A program made the translations under genes and the position numbers. From positions 62,001 to 126,000 of the forward strand of contig NZ_JANHDN010000004.1 of the NCBI RefSeq assembly GCF_024494565.1: a DNA stretch of 64,000 nucleotides, given 5' to 3'. This DNA is from Halorubrum rutilum (GTDB lineage Archaea; Halobacteriota; Halobacteria; Halobacteriales; Haloferacaceae). The number at the start of each line of letters is the position of its first letter. Position 1 is the stretch's first letter. This document shows positions 1 through 8,962 of the stretch, piece by piece. A model generated the notes under the pieces. It was not told where the DNA came from. It saw only the letters and a program-made list of their open reading frames with translations, and did no database searches.

Positions 1-416
1 CCGGTGACCCGACCGGCCTCGGTCTGAATTACGTCGTTGATGACGGTGTCGTAGTGGAAGTCGACCCCGGCGTCCTCGGCGCCCGCGATGATCTGCCGGC
101 CGTACTCCCACCGGTCGATGACCGCGAGCTCGCCCGGCACGGGGATCTCCAGGACCGTGTCCTCTTGCGGGATCTCGAACCGCCCATGGTCGACGCCGGT
201 GTTGGTGAACGCCGGTTCGAGCCGCTCTTTCGGGATGGCCTCCGGGAAGGCGTCGGCGCCCTTCAGCGCGTCGCCGCAGGCGATGTGGCCGGCCTCCGCC
301 TCGTCCTTCCGCTCGACGATGACGACGTCGAGCCCCTCGTTCGCAATCGTCGCGGCGGCGTAACAGCCGGCGGTCCCGGCGCCGGCCACGACGACGTCGT
401 ACTCGTCGATGCTCAT
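1..416 (-). CDS. Geranylgeranyl reductase family FAD-dependent oxidoreductase (partial, C-terminus outside window)
   Basis: The N-terminal 138 codons of a flavoprotein are present and the gene runs off the left edge. The start is the ATG at 416, giving MSIDEYDVVVAGAGTAG, a Rossmann FAD-binding loop (GAGTAG at about residues 11-16) followed by VVIVERK, where the acidic residue binds the FAD ribose. A CGDALKG stretch near residue 48 matches the Cys-Gly motif typical of the geranylgeranyl/digeranylgeranylglycerophospholipid reductase family. Those enzymes saturate isoprenoid chains of archaeal lipids, although the family also contains other hydrogenating flavoenzymes. The family is clear and the substrate is inferred. 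A second, distinct family member lies at 33210-34310. The divergent neighbour is a ferredoxin gene at 634, a possible electron donor, but that link is only positional. Confidence 0.8.
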   Translation of the reverse strand, partial: MSIDEYDVVVAGAGTAGCYAAATIANEGLDVVIVERKDEAEAGHIACGDALKGADAFPEAIPKERLEPAFTNTGVDHGRFEIPQEDTVLEIPVPGELAVIDRWEYGRQIIAGAEDAGVDFHYDTVINDVIQTEAGRVT

Positions 417-600
417 GACACGTGGGTCGTTCCCCCGGTGGCAAAACTCTTTGTTCCCGTTTCGGTCCCCTCGGGAGCGACACGAGCCCCGGACGGCGAC
501 GCGACCGACGCGGATCGCCGCCCGGTCCGGGACCGCGGGCGTCGTCGCGGTCGTCCGCGGTCGCCGACGACGCCGTCGCGTCCCTAACTGTTCAGCCCTC

Positions 601-610
601 GTTTTTAACG
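601..610 (+). promoter_or_regulatory. TATA-like box of the HTH-ferredoxin gene
   Basis: The T/A-rich stretch GTTTTTAACG stands out of GC-rich sequence and is centred about 28 nt before the ATG at 634. That spacing is what a leaderless haloarchaeal transcript needs, and it favours the ATG at 634 over the in-frame GTG at 622. Confidence 0.45.
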
Positions 611-633
611 GCGGTGCGGCCGTGACTCCGGAC

Positions 634-1446
634 ATGTCCGGACTCGATCACGTCGACACGGACCGGCTCCGGGAGTGGCTCTCGGAGGTCCGCGAGGGAG
701 AGACGACCGCCGCCCTGATGCTCGCCGTCGCGTACGACAAGGGGATCGGCGCGGGCGAACTGGCCTCGTGGTACGACCGGTCGACCGAGTCGGTCGAGGA
801 GGCGATCGCGGCGCTCGACTCGCCCGACTACGTCGCCGAGATCGCCCGCCTCGAAGGGGTCGACGTCGAGGCGGTCGCCGCGGAGTCGAACCTCACGGTC
901 GAGTCGGTCGAGGCCTGGTTCGCCGGGCTGTCGGACCGCCCCGTCCCCGAGGCCGCGAGCGTGATCCGGGGGTACGCGGAGGGCGCGGTCGAGCCCCTCC
1001 TCACGGGCGAACCCTCGACCGTGTTCCACCTCGACTACGACGCGATGACCGAGCGCGGCTGGTCGCTCGACGACCCGGACCTGTTCGAGAAGGCGGCCGA
1101 GTCGGACCTCGGGCTGCCCGAGTACGGGCGGTTCCTCGTCGAGCCGGACGAGTCGATCCTGGAGGCGGCCGAGCGCGGCGGCCGGTCCTGGCCGTACGCC
1201 TGCCGGGGCGGCGCGTGCACGAACTGCGCCGTCGTCGTCGTCGACGGCGACGTGGCGATGCCGGGGCAGTCCGTGCTCTCCGACGCGCAGATCCGCGAGA
1301 CGAACGCCCGGCTCTCCTGCGTCGGCGTCCCGGTCACGGACGAGGTCCGGCTCGTCACCGGCGTCGGCGACCTGGCGGAGTTCGCCGACCTGCGGCTGCC
1401 GTCCCCGGCCGAGGACGGGGACGGAGCGAGGCCGGCGTCGGACTGA
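634..1446 (+). CDS. [2Fe-2S] ferredoxin with N-terminal helix-turn-helix-like region
   Basis: The product has 270 residues. The C-terminal half is a plant-type [2Fe-2S] ferredoxin domain with ligands in CRGGACTNC (Cys-X4-Cys-X2-Cys, about residues 189-197) and a fourth Cys in LSCVG about 30 residues later. The N-terminal ~110 residues are acidic and helical, with repeated short helices (for example ESVEEAIAAL and ESVEAWFAGL) that look like two homeodomain-like HTH units. This fusion is a recurring haloarchaeal ferredoxin type. It should carry electrons for an unidentified reductase, and the HTH part may serve protein contact rather than DNA binding. The start is the ATG at 634, placed by the upstream TATA box. 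An upstream in-frame extension is open but non-coding in character. Confidence 0.85.
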   Translation: MSGLDHVDTDRLREWLSEVREGETTAALMLAVAYDKGIGAGELASWYDRSTESVEEAIAALDSPDYVAEIARLEGVDVEAVAAESNLTVESVEAWFAGLSDRPVPEAASVIRGYAEGAVEPLLTGEPSTVFHLDYDAMTERGWSLDDPDLFEKAAESDLGLPEYGRFLVEPDESILEAAERGGRSWPYACRGGACTNCAVVVVDGDVAMPGQSVLSDAQIRETNARLSCVGVPVTDEVRLVTGVGDLAEFADLRLPSPAEDGDGARPASD

Positions 1447-1483
1447 GCCGCCCCGCTCACTCCTCGGGGGCGTCGTCGCCCGC

Positions 1484-2620
1484 TCACTCCTCGGTCTCGT
1501 AGTGCTCCCCGGCCGCCTCCGGGAGCCGCGTCCGACCGACCAGCGCGAGGACCAGGATGACGACCACGAACGGCGTGATCCGGATGAGCTGCCGGGGGAT
1601 CCCGATCCCCTGGAGCTGGAGCACGGTCTGGACCGCGTCCAGCCCCGCGAACAGCATCGTCGAGAGGAACGCCCCGACCGGGTTGTAGTTGCCGAACAGG
1701 TACGCCACGATGGCGATGAACCCCTTCCCGTTCACCATCGTCGGGCCGTTGCCGGTGAACTGGCCGAGGTCGAGCGACAGCGCGGCGCCGCCCATCCCCG
1801 CGAGCACGCCCGAGATCAGCACCGCCGCGTAGCGGACCCGGGTGACGCTCACGCCGGCGGTGTCGAGCGCCTTCGGGTTCTCGCCGCTGGCGCGGATCCA
1901 CCGGCCGAACGCCGTCCGCTCGAAGACGTACCACGAGCCGGCGACGGCGGCGAACAGCATGTACACCGACGGCGACGCGGAGAAGAGCGCGCCGAAGAAC
2001 GGGAGGTCGGCGAGCACCGGCACGTTGATCGACGGCGACGTCGCGACGGTCGGCGTGTTCGGGCTGCCGTAGATCACCTGCGAGGCGAACGGCGCGAGCC
2101 CGAGCGCGATGAGCCACACCGCGAGCCCGGCGATGATCTGGTCCGCGCGGAACCCGATCGTCACGACGGCGAACAGCGCCGCGAGCAGCGTGCTCGCGAC
2201 GACGCCGCCGGCGAAGCCGACCCACACTCCGCCGGTGAGGTCGGCGACGTAGATGGCGCTGAACGCCGAGATGATCAGGAGCCCCTCCAGCCCGATGTTG
2301 ATGACGCCCGACTTCTCCGCGAAGATCCCGCCGAGGGCGGCGAACGCGATCGGCACGGAGAGCCGCAGCGCCGCCGCGAGCGTGTTCTCGCTCGTGAGCA
2401 CGTCCGCGAGCGTCCCGGCGAGCGAGTCCGGGAACAGCAGCCCGGCGAGCAGCAGCGCGGCGACGGCGGCGACGGTCGCGCCGGCGACGAGCGCCCGGGT
2501 CGAGTACCGGTCGAGGAGGCCCTCCTCGTCGGCGCCCTCGGCCGAGATCGCGGCGTCGGCGTCCTCGGCGTCGTCGGCCTCGTCGCCGTCGGCGGCGCCG
2601 CCCGCGGGCGCGTCACTCAT
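1484..2620 (-). CDS. BMP-type ABC importer permease 2
   Basis: This is a 378-aa inner-membrane permease of the branched-chain amino acid/sugar superfamily (BPD_transp_2), the type that pairs with BMP-family lipoproteins in nucleoside importers. It has about 8-9 hydrophobic helices after an acidic N-terminal tail (roughly residues 1-35, rich in Asp, Glu and Ala). The segment GGIFAEKSGVINIGLEGL is the hallmark family motif. The ATG at 2620 overlaps the end of the upstream permease by 8 nt (ATGAGTGA), so translational coupling is likely and fixes the start. It is the last gene of the four-gene operon reading leftwards from 6745. Nucleoside as substrate is inferred from family membership. Confidence 0.87.
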   Translation of the reverse strand: MSDAPAGGAADGDEADDAEDADAAISAEGADEEGLLDRYSTRALVAGATVAAVAALLLAGLLFPDSLAGTLADVLTSENTLAAALRLSVPIAFAALGGIFAEKSGVINIGLEGLLIISAFSAIYVADLTGGVWVGFAGGVVASTLLAALFAVVTIGFRADQIIAGLAVWLIALGLAPFASQVIYGSPNTPTVATSPSINVPVLADLPFFGALFSASPSVYMLFAAVAGSWYVFERTAFGRWIRASGENPKALDTAGVSVTRVRYAAVLISGVLAGMGGAALSLDLGQFTGNGPTMVNGKGFIAIVAYLFGNYNPVGAFLSTMLFAGLDAVQTVLQLQGIGIPRQLIRITPFVVVILVLALVGRTRLPEAAGEHYETEE

Positions 2621-3860
2621 CGGTCTCACCTCCCCGGTCGGCGGCGGTCCCGCCGTCGGTCGCGACCGCCTCCGGCTTCGAGCCCGTTCCCGGCAGCCCG
2701 CGGGCCAGCAGGCGGAAGAACTCCGGCATCGCAACGAACAGGATGATGAGCCCGCGGAGGACGCCGACGAGCTGGGGCGGAACGTCGGTCGCGAACTGGA
2801 CGACCGTCGTCCCGCTCTTCAACACGCCGAACAGCAGCGCGGCGACGCCGACCCCGAGCGGGTTGTTGCCGGCGAGGATCGAGACGGTGATCCCGTCGAA
2901 CCCGTAGGCCGGGATCCCCGTCTGGAACGTCCCGAGCACCATCATCACGTACATCGCGCCGGCGATCCCGCCGAGCGCGCCCGACAGCGACAGGCTCGCG
3001 ACGACGGTGCGCTTGGCGTCGACGCCGCCGTACTCGGCCGCCTCGGGCTGGACGCCGCTCGTCCGGACGTCGTACCCGAAGGCGGTGTGTTCGAGGACGT
3101 AGTACAGCCCGGCGACGGCGAGGAGGCCGAAGCCGAGCGCGACGACGGAGAAGTCCTGTCGGGCGCCGAACAGCAGCGCCGGAAACTGCGCGAACTCGGG
3201 GAGCGGGACGGTCTGGTTCGCGGCGCTGTTCGGGTCCTTGAAGATCCCGCTGACCAGGTACAGCGCGACGCCGGTCGCGATGAAGTTGAGCATGATCGTC
3301 GTGATCACCTCGTTGGCGTCGGCGTACGCCTTCAGCAGGCCCGGGACCGCGCCGTAGAGCCCGCCGAACACCGCGCCGACGAGGAGCCCGAACGGGATCA
3401 GGAGGACGGTGCCGAGCGCGCCCGACACGAGCGACGACGCCCAGAGGACGCCGAGCGCGGTCGCCAGCGCGCCGACGACCATCTGGCCCTGCGTCCCGAT
3501 GTTGAAGATCCCGGCGCGGAACGCCAGCGCGACCGAGAGCCCGGTGAAGATCAGCAGCGTCGTCTCGCGGAGCGTGACCGCGAACTGCCCGTTCGGCGAC
3601 CAGCCGCCGCTGAGCGGGTCGCCGAGCGCCCCGAGGAAGAGGCGGTCGAAGACGACGACCGGGTCGTAACAGAACCCGACCCCAAGGTAGTACACCGCCT
3701 CGCCGGCGGTACACGTCGTCATCCGACCGGCCACGAGCACCAGCGCCGCGCCGATGAGGACCGAGAGGACGAGCGCCGCCGTGCTGATCAGGACCCGCTC
3801 GGCCGCGGAGGCGTCGACGAGCCGAGAGAGCGCGTCGCGCGCGCGGTCGGCGGCGCTCAC
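2613..3860 (-). CDS. BMP-type ABC importer permease 1
   Basis: This 415-aa permease is paralogous to its downstream neighbour. It has a cytoplasmic N-terminus, then about 9-10 transmembrane helices, with the family motif AGIFNIGTQGQMVVGA in the middle and a charged C-terminal tail. It overlaps the upstream ATPase gene by 4 nt and the downstream permease by 8 nt, consistent with one co-translated unit. The two permeases would form the heterodimeric channel of the importer. One large extracytoplasmic loop near residues 60-80 contains Cys residues (VGFCYDP). Substrate is not readable from the permease alone. BMP-linked systems characterised in bacteria move purine and pyrimidine nucleosides. Confidence 0.87.
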   Translation of the reverse strand: MSAADRARDALSRLVDASAAERVLISTAALVLSVLIGAALVLVAGRMTTCTAGEAVYYLGVGFCYDPVVVFDRLFLGALGDPLSGGWSPNGQFAVTLRETTLLIFTGLSVALAFRAGIFNIGTQGQMVVGALATALGVLWASSLVSGALGTVLLIPFGLLVGAVFGGLYGAVPGLLKAYADANEVITTIMLNFIATGVALYLVSGIFKDPNSAANQTVPLPEFAQFPALLFGARQDFSVVALGFGLLAVAGLYYVLEHTAFGYDVRTSGVQPEAAEYGGVDAKRTVVASLSLSGALGGIAGAMYVMMVLGTFQTGIPAYGFDGITVSILAGNNPLGVGVAALLFGVLKSGTTVVQFATDVPPQLVGVLRGLIILFVAMPEFFRLLARGLPGTGSKPEAVATDGGTAADRGGETDE

Positions 3861-5479
3861 GCCCGCTCACCGTCCGCGGCGTCCGCGAGGTCCGCCTCCG
3901 CGTTCCGTTCCGGCTCGTCCGCGTCCTCGTTCCCCGCCGCCGCCGGGCCGTCCCCGCCACCGCCGCCCGGTCGCTCCCCGGCCATCAGCAGGCCGAGCTC
4001 CTCCTCCGTCGTCTCGTCCGGGTCGACCACGTCGACGAACTCGCCCTCGTACGCGACCGCGAGGCGGTCCGAGAGCCCCTGTACCTCCTCCAGCTTCGAG
4101 GAGACGAGGAGGACCGCCACGCCCCGCTCCCGGAGCTCCAGGAGCCGCTCGTGGATGAACTCGATCGAGCCCACGTCGACGCCCCGCGTCGGGTGCGAGG
4201 CGACGACCAGCTCGGGGTCGCGCTCGAACTCCCGACCGACGATGAACTTCTGCTGGTTGCCGCCGGAGAGCGACTCCGCGTCGGCGTCCGCGTCCGGCGG
4301 CCGCACGTCGTACTCGTCGATGATCGCCTCGGCGTGCCCGCGCGTCTTCTCCCAGTCGATCCGGCCGTTGGCGGCGAGCTCGCGGCCGTGTTGGCTCCCG
4401 AGCAGCCCGTTCTCGACGAGGTCGAACTCCATCACCAGGCCGCGCTCCTGGCGGTCCTCGGGGACGTACGCCATGCCGGCCTCGATCCGGTCCCGCCGCG
4501 AGGCGGTCGTGACGTCCTCGCCCCGGAACCGGACCTCGCCCGCGTCGGGGGTCCGGAGCCCGGTCACCGCCTCGACGAGCTCCGACTGCCCGTTTCCGTC
4601 CACGCCGGCGATCCCGAACACCTCGCCGCCGCGGACGTCGAACGAGACGCCGTCGACGGCCCGGACCCCGCGGTCGTCCTCGACGACGACCTCGGAGACC
4701 GAGGCGACGACCTCGCCCGTCTCCGCGGTCCCGTGGTCGACGTCGAGGAGGACCTCGCGGCCGACCATCAGCTCCGCGAGCTCCTCCTGGGTGGTGGTGT
4801 CCGCGTCGACCGTCCCGACCTTCCGGCCGTCCCGGAGGACGGAGATCTCGTCGGCCGCGCGCATCGCCTCGCCCAGCTTGTGGGTGATGAAGATGATCGT
4901 CTTCCCCTGCGAAGTGAGCTCGTCGAGCACGTCGAACAGCTCGTCGACCTCCTGGGGAGTCAGCACCGCGGTCGGCTCGTCCAGGATCAGCGTGTCGGCG
5001 CCGCGGTACAGCGCCTTCAGGATCTCGACGCGCTGCTGTTCGCCCACGGAGACGTCCTCGATCCGCGCGTCCGGATCGACGTCGAAGCCGTAGCGGTCGG
5101 CGAGCTCGACGACGGCCTCGCGCGCGCCGGCCCGGTCGACGGCGAGTCCGCCCCACTTCCGCGGCTCGTTGCCGAGCGTGATGTTCTCGGTGACGGTCAT
5201 CGGGTCCACGAGCATGAAGTGCTGGTGGATCATCCCGATCCCGGCGTCGATCGCGTCCCGCGGGGAGTCGAACGCGTGGGGGTCCCCGTCGAGCCGGACC
5301 GTCCCCGACGTGGGTTCGTAGAGGCCGTAGAGCACGTTCATCAGCGTCGTCTTCCCGGCCCCGTTCTCGCCGAGGAGGGCGTGGACGGTGCCGCGCTCGA
5401 CCCGCAGGTCGACGTCGTCGTTCGCCACGACGCCGGGGAACCGCTTCGTGATCCCGTCGAGGTGGACGGCTGAGGCCAT
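3857..5479 (-). CDS. BMP-type ABC importer ATPase (two nucleotide-binding domains)
   Basis: This 540-aa protein has tandem ATPase domains, like sugar and nucleoside importers of the RbsA/YufO type. Domain 1 carries an intact Walker A (GENGAGKTTL, about residues 35-44), a signature SVGEQQR and Walker B LILDEPTA. Domain 2 has the degenerate Walker A usual for this family (GVDGNGQSEL), a full signature LSGGNQQK, and VVASHPTRGVD in place of a canonical Walker B. So only domain 1 is expected to be fully catalytic. The C-terminal ~35 residues are a low-complexity Gly/Ala/Asp/Glu tail. It follows the lipoprotein gene after 108 nt and overlaps the next permease by 4 nt. It powers import across the cytoplasmic membrane. 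Confidence 0.92.
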   Translation of the reverse strand: MASAVHLDGITKRFPGVVANDDVDLRVERGTVHALLGENGAGKTTLMNVLYGLYEPTSGTVRLDGDPHAFDSPRDAIDAGIGMIHQHFMLVDPMTVTENITLGNEPRKWGGLAVDRAGAREAVVELADRYGFDVDPDARIEDVSVGEQQRVEILKALYRGADTLILDEPTAVLTPQEVDELFDVLDELTSQGKTIIFITHKLGEAMRAADEISVLRDGRKVGTVDADTTTQEELAELMVGREVLLDVDHGTAETGEVVASVSEVVVEDDRGVRAVDGVSFDVRGGEVFGIAGVDGNGQSELVEAVTGLRTPDAGEVRFRGEDVTTASRRDRIEAGMAYVPEDRQERGLVMEFDLVENGLLGSQHGRELAANGRIDWEKTRGHAEAIIDEYDVRPPDADADAESLSGGNQQKFIVGREFERDPELVVASHPTRGVDVGSIEFIHERLLELRERGVAVLLVSSKLEEVQGLSDRLAVAYEGEFVDVVDPDETTEEELGLLMAGERPGGGGGDGPAAAGNEDADEPERNAEADLADAADGERA

Positions 5480-5587
5480 TGGTCTACTACCCCCTGGTTC
5501 GAGGTCGGGTGAATATGTTTGGATATGGTTCGGTCCGCACGGACCGGCGAGCGGCCGGCGATCCGACCGGAGCGAGCGCCCGCTCCG

Positions 5588-6745
5588 TCAGACGTTCGAG
5601 GGCGACGAAGGAACGGAAACGTCCCCGGCGACGATGTCTTCGCGCGCGGTCGAGACCTCGTCCCTGACGTCCTGCGGGATCTCGGAGCCGAGCTGGTCGC
5701 CGTAGACGAGCGCGACGCCCTCGTTGTCGAGCCCGAGCGCGACGTTCGAGCCGCCGGGGAACTCGCTCTCGACGGTCGCCTCGATCGCGTTGTAGACGGC
5801 CGTGTCGACCCGCTTGACCATGCTCCCGAGGATCACGTCGGCGTAGTCGGGGCGCGTGATCGACTGGTCGCGGTCGACGCCGATCGCGAATCCGTCCTGC
5901 TCCTGTGCCGCCTGGAAGACGCCGGTGCCCGTGTTCCCCGCCGCGTGGTAGACGATGTCGGAACCGCTGTTGTACATCGCGGTCGCCGCCTCGCGGCCCG
6001 CCGCGGGGTCGTTGAAGCTGCCGGTGTAGTTGACGCTGACGTCGACGTCGTCGCTGCCGGCGGCGACGCCGGCCTCGAAGCCGGCCTGGAACTTCTGGAT
6101 CAGGTCGGACTCGACGCCGCCGACGAAGCCGACGTTCGTGGAGTCGCCCGCGGTCGAGCCCGCGCCCGCCGAGAAGTCGCGGGTGGTGAGCAGGCTCGCC
6201 ATCAGGCCCGCGAGGTACGACCCCTCGTGCTCCCGGAACGTGTAGCTCGCGACGTTGTCGGCCTGGACCACCGAGTCGACGATCATGAAGTTCTGGTCGG
6301 GGTACGACTCCGCGGTCTCCGACAGCGAGTCGGCCTGCAGGAAGCCGATACAGCACACCAGGTCGTAGTCCGGGTCGCTCGACTCCGCGAACTGCTGCTG
6401 GAAGTTACTGAACTGGGCCACCTCGTCGGGCTGTGCCTCCTGGAACGAGATGTCGAGCTCTTCCTCCGCCGCGAGGGCCCCCTGCTGGGCCTGGTCGTTG
6501 AACGACCCGTCGCCGAGGCCGCCGGTCGCGTACACCATCCCGACGTTCGCCGCCGGCTCGTCGCCTCCGTCGGACCCGTCGCCCGAGTCGTCGCCGTCGG
6601 AGCCGTCCGAGCCGTCTGAGCCGTCGGAGCCGTCCGAGCCGTCCGACCCGTCGCCGCTCGGGCCGCCGCTACAGCCGGCGAGCCCGACGAGGCCTGCTGC
6701 GCTTGCCGCCTTGACGAACCGCCGCCGATCGAGATCGGATACCAT
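5588..6745 (-). CDS. BMP family substrate-binding lipoprotein
   Basis: This is a 385-aa solute receptor of the basic membrane protein (BmpA/Med) family, first gene of the importer operon. The N-terminus has a twin-arginine motif (DRRRFVKA) and a lipobox ending LAGC, so it should be exported folded and lipid-anchored outside the cell. A low-complexity linker of repeated Gly-Ser-Asp follows (about residues 25-60) before the domain begins with VGMVYATGGLGDGSFND, the typical BMP start. HAAGNTGTG further on is also family-typical. The ATG at 6745 is chosen because it gives a complete Tat lipoprotein signal; an upstream in-frame extension does not. Nucleosides are the best-supported ligand class in the family. 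Confidence 0.9.
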   Translation of the reverse strand: MVSDLDRRRFVKAASAAGLVGLAGCSGGPSGDGSDGSDGSDGSDGSDGSDGDDSGDGSDGGDEPAANVGMVYATGGLGDGSFNDQAQQGALAAEEELDISFQEAQPDEVAQFSNFQQQFAESSDPDYDLVCCIGFLQADSLSETAESYPDQNFMIVDSVVQADNVASYTFREHEGSYLAGLMASLLTTRDFSAGAGSTAGDSTNVGFVGGVESDLIQKFQAGFEAGVAAGSDDVDVSVNYTGSFNDPAAGREAATAMYNSGSDIVYHAAGNTGTGVFQAAQEQDGFAIGVDRDQSITRPDYADVILGSMVKRVDTAVYNAIEATVESEFPGGSNVALGLDNEGVALVYGDQLGSEIPQDVRDEVSTAREDIVAGDVSVPSSPSNV

Positions 6746-6887
6746 GTCACCTGTATTGGCGCGCGAACACGTCATAAATTCGTCGCTCTCGACGACGCGG
6801 TATCGGACGTTCCCGGAGCGCTTCGGCGGGAACGCCGCCCGCTCGCCCGGGTTTGACCCGAACGTGTTCACGTCCGTGGTCTCCGGG

Positions 6888-6935
6888 GGCCGACGGGAGC
6901 GGTATGTCGGATGGCCGACGGGAGCGGTATGTCGG
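6888..6935. repeat. Two-copy 25-bp tandem duplication
   Basis: The 23-nt string beginning GGCCGACGGGAGCGGTATGT occurs twice with a 25-nt period (6888 and 6913). It lies in the 204-nt gap between the lipoprotein operon and the phosphohexomutase gene. It looks like a recent slippage or duplication event, and no function is evident. Confidence 0.8.
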
Positions 6936-6949
6936 GAATGATCGGTCGG

Positions 6950-8509
6950 CTACGCGTCGCCGGCCGCGGCCACCGCCTCCTCGACGGCCGCCTCGACGTC
7001 CGCGATCAGCTCGTCGACCGCGTCGCTCTCGGCGTACACCCTGACGTACGGCTCCGTGCCCGAGGGGCGGACGAGCGCCCACGACGCGTCCGGGAACTCC
7101 AGCCGGACCCCGTGCTCGGTGCTCGCGGTCGCGTCGGGGAAGGCCGCCGGGAGCGCGGTCTCCAGCCGCTCCATCGCCCCGGCCTTCGCGTCGTCGGGGC
7201 AGTCGACGCTGACCTTGCGGTACGGCCGCTCGGTGATCGGCTCGCGGAGCCCGTCGAGCCCCTCGTCGGCGACGAGCCGGGCGATCACGGCCGCCGACGC
7301 GACCCCGTCGATCCACTCGCCGTGAGCGACGTGGACGTGCTTCCACGGCTCGGCGGCGAAGACGACGCGGGTGTCGGTTCCCACCTCGCCGGCGGCGCCC
7401 GCCTCCCCGACCGCGCCCGCCTCGCCGAGGGCGCCGGCGTCGTCGGCGTCCGCCCGGACCGCGGCGATGCCCTCGTGGAGCGCGCCGAGCCGCACGCGCT
7501 CGACGCGCCCGCCCGCCTCGCGGACGCGCTCGTCGATCCGGCCCGAGGCGTTCGGCGTCGTGACGACCACGGGGTCGGCGGCGTCGCTCGCGCGCGTGTA
7601 CCGCTCCGCGAGCAGCGCGAGGACGGTGTCCTCGTGGACCACCTCGCCGTCGGCGTCGACGACCACGATCCGGTCGGCGTCGCCGTCGTGACCGATCCCG
7701 AAGGCGAACCCCTCGGCCTCGGCGTCGCCGTCGCCTCCGGCGTCGCCCTCGCCGCCCGCGTCCGGACGCCCCGGCTCCGCGACGCCCTCGTTCGCGTCGG
7801 CGACGAACGCCCGGAGGTCGCGGAGCGTCTCCGGGGTCGGCTTGCTCCCGCGGCCGGGGAAGTGGCCGTCGACGTTCCCGTTGAGCGTGACGACGTCGGC
7901 GCCGAGCTCGCGGAGCACGGTCGGCGTCGCGGGGGCGGCCATCCCGTTCCCGCAGTCGACCGCGACCCGGAGCCCGTCGAGCGGGGCGCCGAACCGCTCG
8001 GCGTACGCGACGACGTCGGCGAGGTAGCCGCCGAGCGGCTCGACGCGCTCGGACTCGGTCCACGCGTCCCACGCCGCCGGCGGCGCCTCGCCCGCCACGC
8101 GCTCCTCGACGGCGCGCTCGGCCTCGCGGTCGAACTCGCTGCCGTCCCGGAACAGCTTGACCCCGTTGTCGGTCGGGGGGTTGTGCGAGGCGGTGAGCAT
8201 GACGCCGTAGCGCCCCCGCGAGGCGTGCGCGAGCGCCGGCGTCGGCAACTGCCCGGCGCGCAGCACTCGCACCCCGCCCGACGCGAGCCCGGACTCGGTC
8301 GCAGCCGCGAGCGCGGGGCCGGTGACGCGGCCGTCGCGGGCGAGCACGATCTCGGCGGGATGCGCGTCGTCCGCGTCCGACCCGTCTCCGTCGCTCTCGG
8401 CGTCCGCTCGTATCTCCGCCGCGACGGCGCGTCCCACCGCGAGCGCGAGCTCGGGGGTGACCCGCTCCGTCGCGCTCCCGCGGATCCCCGCGGTTCCGAA
8501 CAGGTCCAT
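6950..8509 (-). CDS. Phosphohexomutase (GlmM/ManB-type phosphoglucosamine or phosphomannomutase)
   Basis: This 519-aa alpha-D-phosphohexomutase interconverts hexose 1- and 6-phosphates for sugar-nucleotide, glycoprotein and polysaccharide synthesis. The N-terminus MDLFGTAGIRG is the archaeal GlmM-like start. The phospho-serine loop is TASHNPPTDNG (Ser at about 108), the metal loop is GHDGDADR (about 272-279), and the C-terminal phosphate site is RPSGTEPYVRVY. It is about 60-70 residues longer than usual because of two Gly/Ala/Asp-rich insertions (about 245-265 and 360-390), a halophile-like expansion. It is monocistronic on the minus strand and divergent from the acylphosphatase gene. Glucosamine versus mannose specificity cannot be settled by reading. 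Confidence 0.88.
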   Translation of the reverse strand: MDLFGTAGIRGSATERVTPELALAVGRAVAAEIRADAESDGDGSDADDAHPAEIVLARDGRVTGPALAAATESGLASGGVRVLRAGQLPTPALAHASRGRYGVMLTASHNPPTDNGVKLFRDGSEFDREAERAVEERVAGEAPPAAWDAWTESERVEPLGGYLADVVAYAERFGAPLDGLRVAVDCGNGMAAPATPTVLRELGADVVTLNGNVDGHFPGRGSKPTPETLRDLRAFVADANEGVAEPGRPDAGGEGDAGGDGDAEAEGFAFGIGHDGDADRIVVVDADGEVVHEDTVLALLAERYTRASDAADPVVVTTPNASGRIDERVREAGGRVERVRLGALHEGIAAVRADADDAGALGEAGAVGEAGAAGEVGTDTRVVFAAEPWKHVHVAHGEWIDGVASAAVIARLVADEGLDGLREPITERPYRKVSVDCPDDAKAGAMERLETALPAAFPDATASTEHGVRLEFPDASWALVRPSGTEPYVRVYAESDAVDELIADVEAAVEEAVAAAGDA

Positions 8510-8620
8510 ACCCGGCGTGTCGGCGGCCGTTCGTTAGAAGTCGTCGGTTGCGGACCGTCGTCGGTCTCTTCCCGATCGGCGGCCGCCGGCCTTCGGTTGA
8601 AACGGGCGATCCCTCGGCGC

Positions 8621-8630
8621 CGCGTTTAAG
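8621..8630 (+). promoter_or_regulatory. TATA-like box of the acylphosphatase gene
   Basis: CGCGTTTAAG is centred about 28 nt before the ATG at 8656, the spacing expected for a leaderless transcript in haloarchaea. Confidence 0.45.
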
Positions 8631-8655
8631 CCGGCGGCGGGCGCACGCTCTCGCG

Positions 8656-8934
8656 ATGACCGACCGCACGCGAGCACACGTGTACGTCTCGGGGCGCGTG
8701 CAGGGCGTCTACTACCGGGCGACGACCCGCGACACCGCCCGCGAGAAGGGGGTCGACGGCTGGGTGCGCAACCTCGACGACGGGCGCGTCGAGGCCGTCT
8801 TCGAGGGGCCGGAGGACGCGGTCCGCGAGATGGTCGCGTGGTGCGAGACGGGGAGCAAAGCGGCCGACGTCGACGAGGTCGACGCGACGTACGAGCCGCC
8901 CGAGGGACTGGACGGGTTCGAGGTGCGGTGGTAG
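8656..8934 (+). CDS. acyP: Acylphosphatase
   Basis: This is a complete 92-aa acylphosphatase, the usual size, which hydrolyses carboxyl-phosphate bonds such as acetyl phosphate or 1,3-bisphosphoglycerate in the cytoplasm. The family signature VSGRVQGVYYR ends in the catalytic Arg (residue 21), and the catalytic Asn is residue 39 in GWVRNLDDG. The start at 8656 places the first beta strand (RAHVYVSG) seven residues in, as in homologues, and lies 28 nt after a TATA-like box. The gene stands alone, divergent from the phosphohexomutase and convergent with the gene at 8963. Function is secure and physiological substrate is unknown. Confidence 0.95.
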   Translation: MTDRTRAHVYVSGRVQGVYYRATTRDTAREKGVDGWVRNLDDGRVEAVFEGPEDAVREMVAWCETGSKAADVDEVDATYEPPEGLDGFEVRW

Positions 8935-8962
8935 CTCGACCCCAGGCGACCGCTCCGCGCGG

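Noticed and set aside
2253..5093. Plus-strand open frame of about 946 codons across the ABC importer genes
   Set aside because: It runs antisense to the ABC permease and ATPase genes, with no domain and an Arg/Ser/Pro-rich composition.
6590..6665. Short direct repeats (GAGCCGTCC-like) inside the BMP lipoprotein gene
   Set aside because: They encode the Gly-Ser-Asp linker after the lipobox, a normal haloarchaeal lipoprotein feature.
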